Positions 45,167-45,490 of a stretch of DNA of 45,490 nucleotides are shown here, one piece after another (position 1 is the first letter of the stretch; each line of letters opens with the position of its first letter). This stretch comes from Colwellia sp. (GTDB taxonomy: Bacteria; Pseudomonadota; Gammaproteobacteria; Enterobacterales; Alteromonadaceae): assembly GCA_026196955.1 (NCBI GenBank), contig JAPHTO010000064.1, forward strand, positions 1-45,490. The letters run 5' to 3'. The translations under genes were made by a program, and so were the position numbers. A model generated the notes under the pieces. That model was given only the letters and a program-made list of their open reading frames with translations. It made no database searches and was not told the DNA's origin.

Positions 45167-45490
45167 ATTTTTTCCTTAGAAAAATTAATTATTACTGCCC
45201 TAAGGCGTTATTGATCATTGCTTGTTAGATTCTTTGAACTTTTAATTAGCCTGAGGCTATATTTTTTTACAATGATATTATTTTGGTGCGTTTTGTAAGT
45301 TTACCACAAAAAATGCCGATGTATGGATAAAAAAACAACATTTTTGTTTTTATTTGATCTTAAAATTACTTTTAATGTAGGTGTAATTTTCATCTGGTAC
45401 TACCAGTTTGATTGTGCGACACTTATTAACATGATTAATTTGATGAACCTAAAATTATGGCTAACACCAGAGTATTATTTCATGTTGAAG
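45167..45490. other. AT-rich region upstream of nagB; no confirmed gene
   Basis: 324 bp with the probable nagB promoter and the operator at 45394-45406. On the plus strand an open frame of 20 codons from ATG 45431 runs off the right edge; it may be the start of a divergent gene but is too short to judge. Confidence 0.4.
45394..45406. promoter_or_regulatory. Palindromic operator upstream of nagB, GntR-type
   Basis: CTGGTA and TACCAG are exact arms around one base. The TGGT...ACCA core resembles sites of GntR/HutC regulators of amino-sugar genes (NagR, DasR). It lies 228 bp before the nagB start and could serve nagB and a gene to the right. Confidence 0.55.

Noticed and set aside
1-45490. Mobile elements, CRISPR arrays or tRNA genes
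   Set aside because: No transposase, integrase, spaced direct repeats or cloverleaf-like sequence was seen in reading the window; a short or degraded element could be missed by eye.

Overview
The window reads as a chromosomal segment of a marine, AT-rich gammaproteobacterium of the order Alteromonadales, most likely a Colwellia/Thalassotalea relative. This rests on the block mutH (minus) / rppH-ptsP-tauE-lgt-thyA (plus), on a maoP/hdfR divergent pair, and on the overall character of the proteins. It is inference, because no database search was possible. I saw no rRNA, tRNA, CRISPR, phage or insertion sequence. Gene density is high and most genes are intact.

Layout. 1-4.2 kb: the N-terminal part of a YdbH/AsmA-like envelope protein running off the left edge, a Nudix hydrolase, a small membrane protein, a LysR regulator divergent from a YdhR-like monooxygenase and a small membrane protein, then a short broken-looking gene. 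4.2-11.6 kb: a copper/silver detoxification locus. It holds a Met/His/Cys-rich secreted protein, a DUF411 lipoprotein and the CusC, CusB and CusA tripartite RND pump. The genes overlap by one base or lie 18 bp apart, and the locus ends in a hairpin terminator. 11.7-17.9 kb: a soluble NAD-dependent molybdenum formate dehydrogenase operon, fdsG-fdsB-fdsA-fdhD-fdsD, with overlapping genes. 17.9-20.6 kb: a hotdog-fold protein, a secreted protein of unknown function, and maoP divergent from hdfR.

20.6-24.1 kb: the least understood module. A small charged protein is followed by a GshB-like ATP-grasp ligase, which overlaps a fused protein with an N-formylglutamate-amidohydrolase-like domain joined to a QEGLA/tyrosine-carboxypeptidase-like metallopeptidase. 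A ligase beside two peptide-type hydrolases suggests reversible amino-acid or peptide modification. The substrate is unknown. Two strong inverted repeats flank the small gene.

24.4-36.3 kb: an anchored protein of unknown function, a GIY-YIG-like protein, a GH3 lipoprotein, a membrane-anchored glutaredoxin, the MsrP/MsrQ periplasmic methionine sulfoxide repair pair, two tandem exported amidohydrolases (the second lacks the HxH metal motif), a patatin/POTRA/beta-barrel protein of the PlpD type, and a hexose-6-phosphate mutarotase. 36.3-45.5 kb: a membrane diguanylate cyclase, mutH, the rppH-ptsP-tauE-lgt-thyA run, a bidirectional terminator, and nagB with a probable GntR-type operator upstream.

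Main themes are envelope and redox stress (Cus, MsrPQ, glutaredoxin), formate oxidation, and core housekeeping (mismatch repair, mRNA decapping, nitrogen PTS, lipoprotein maturation, dTMP synthesis, amino-sugar catabolism).
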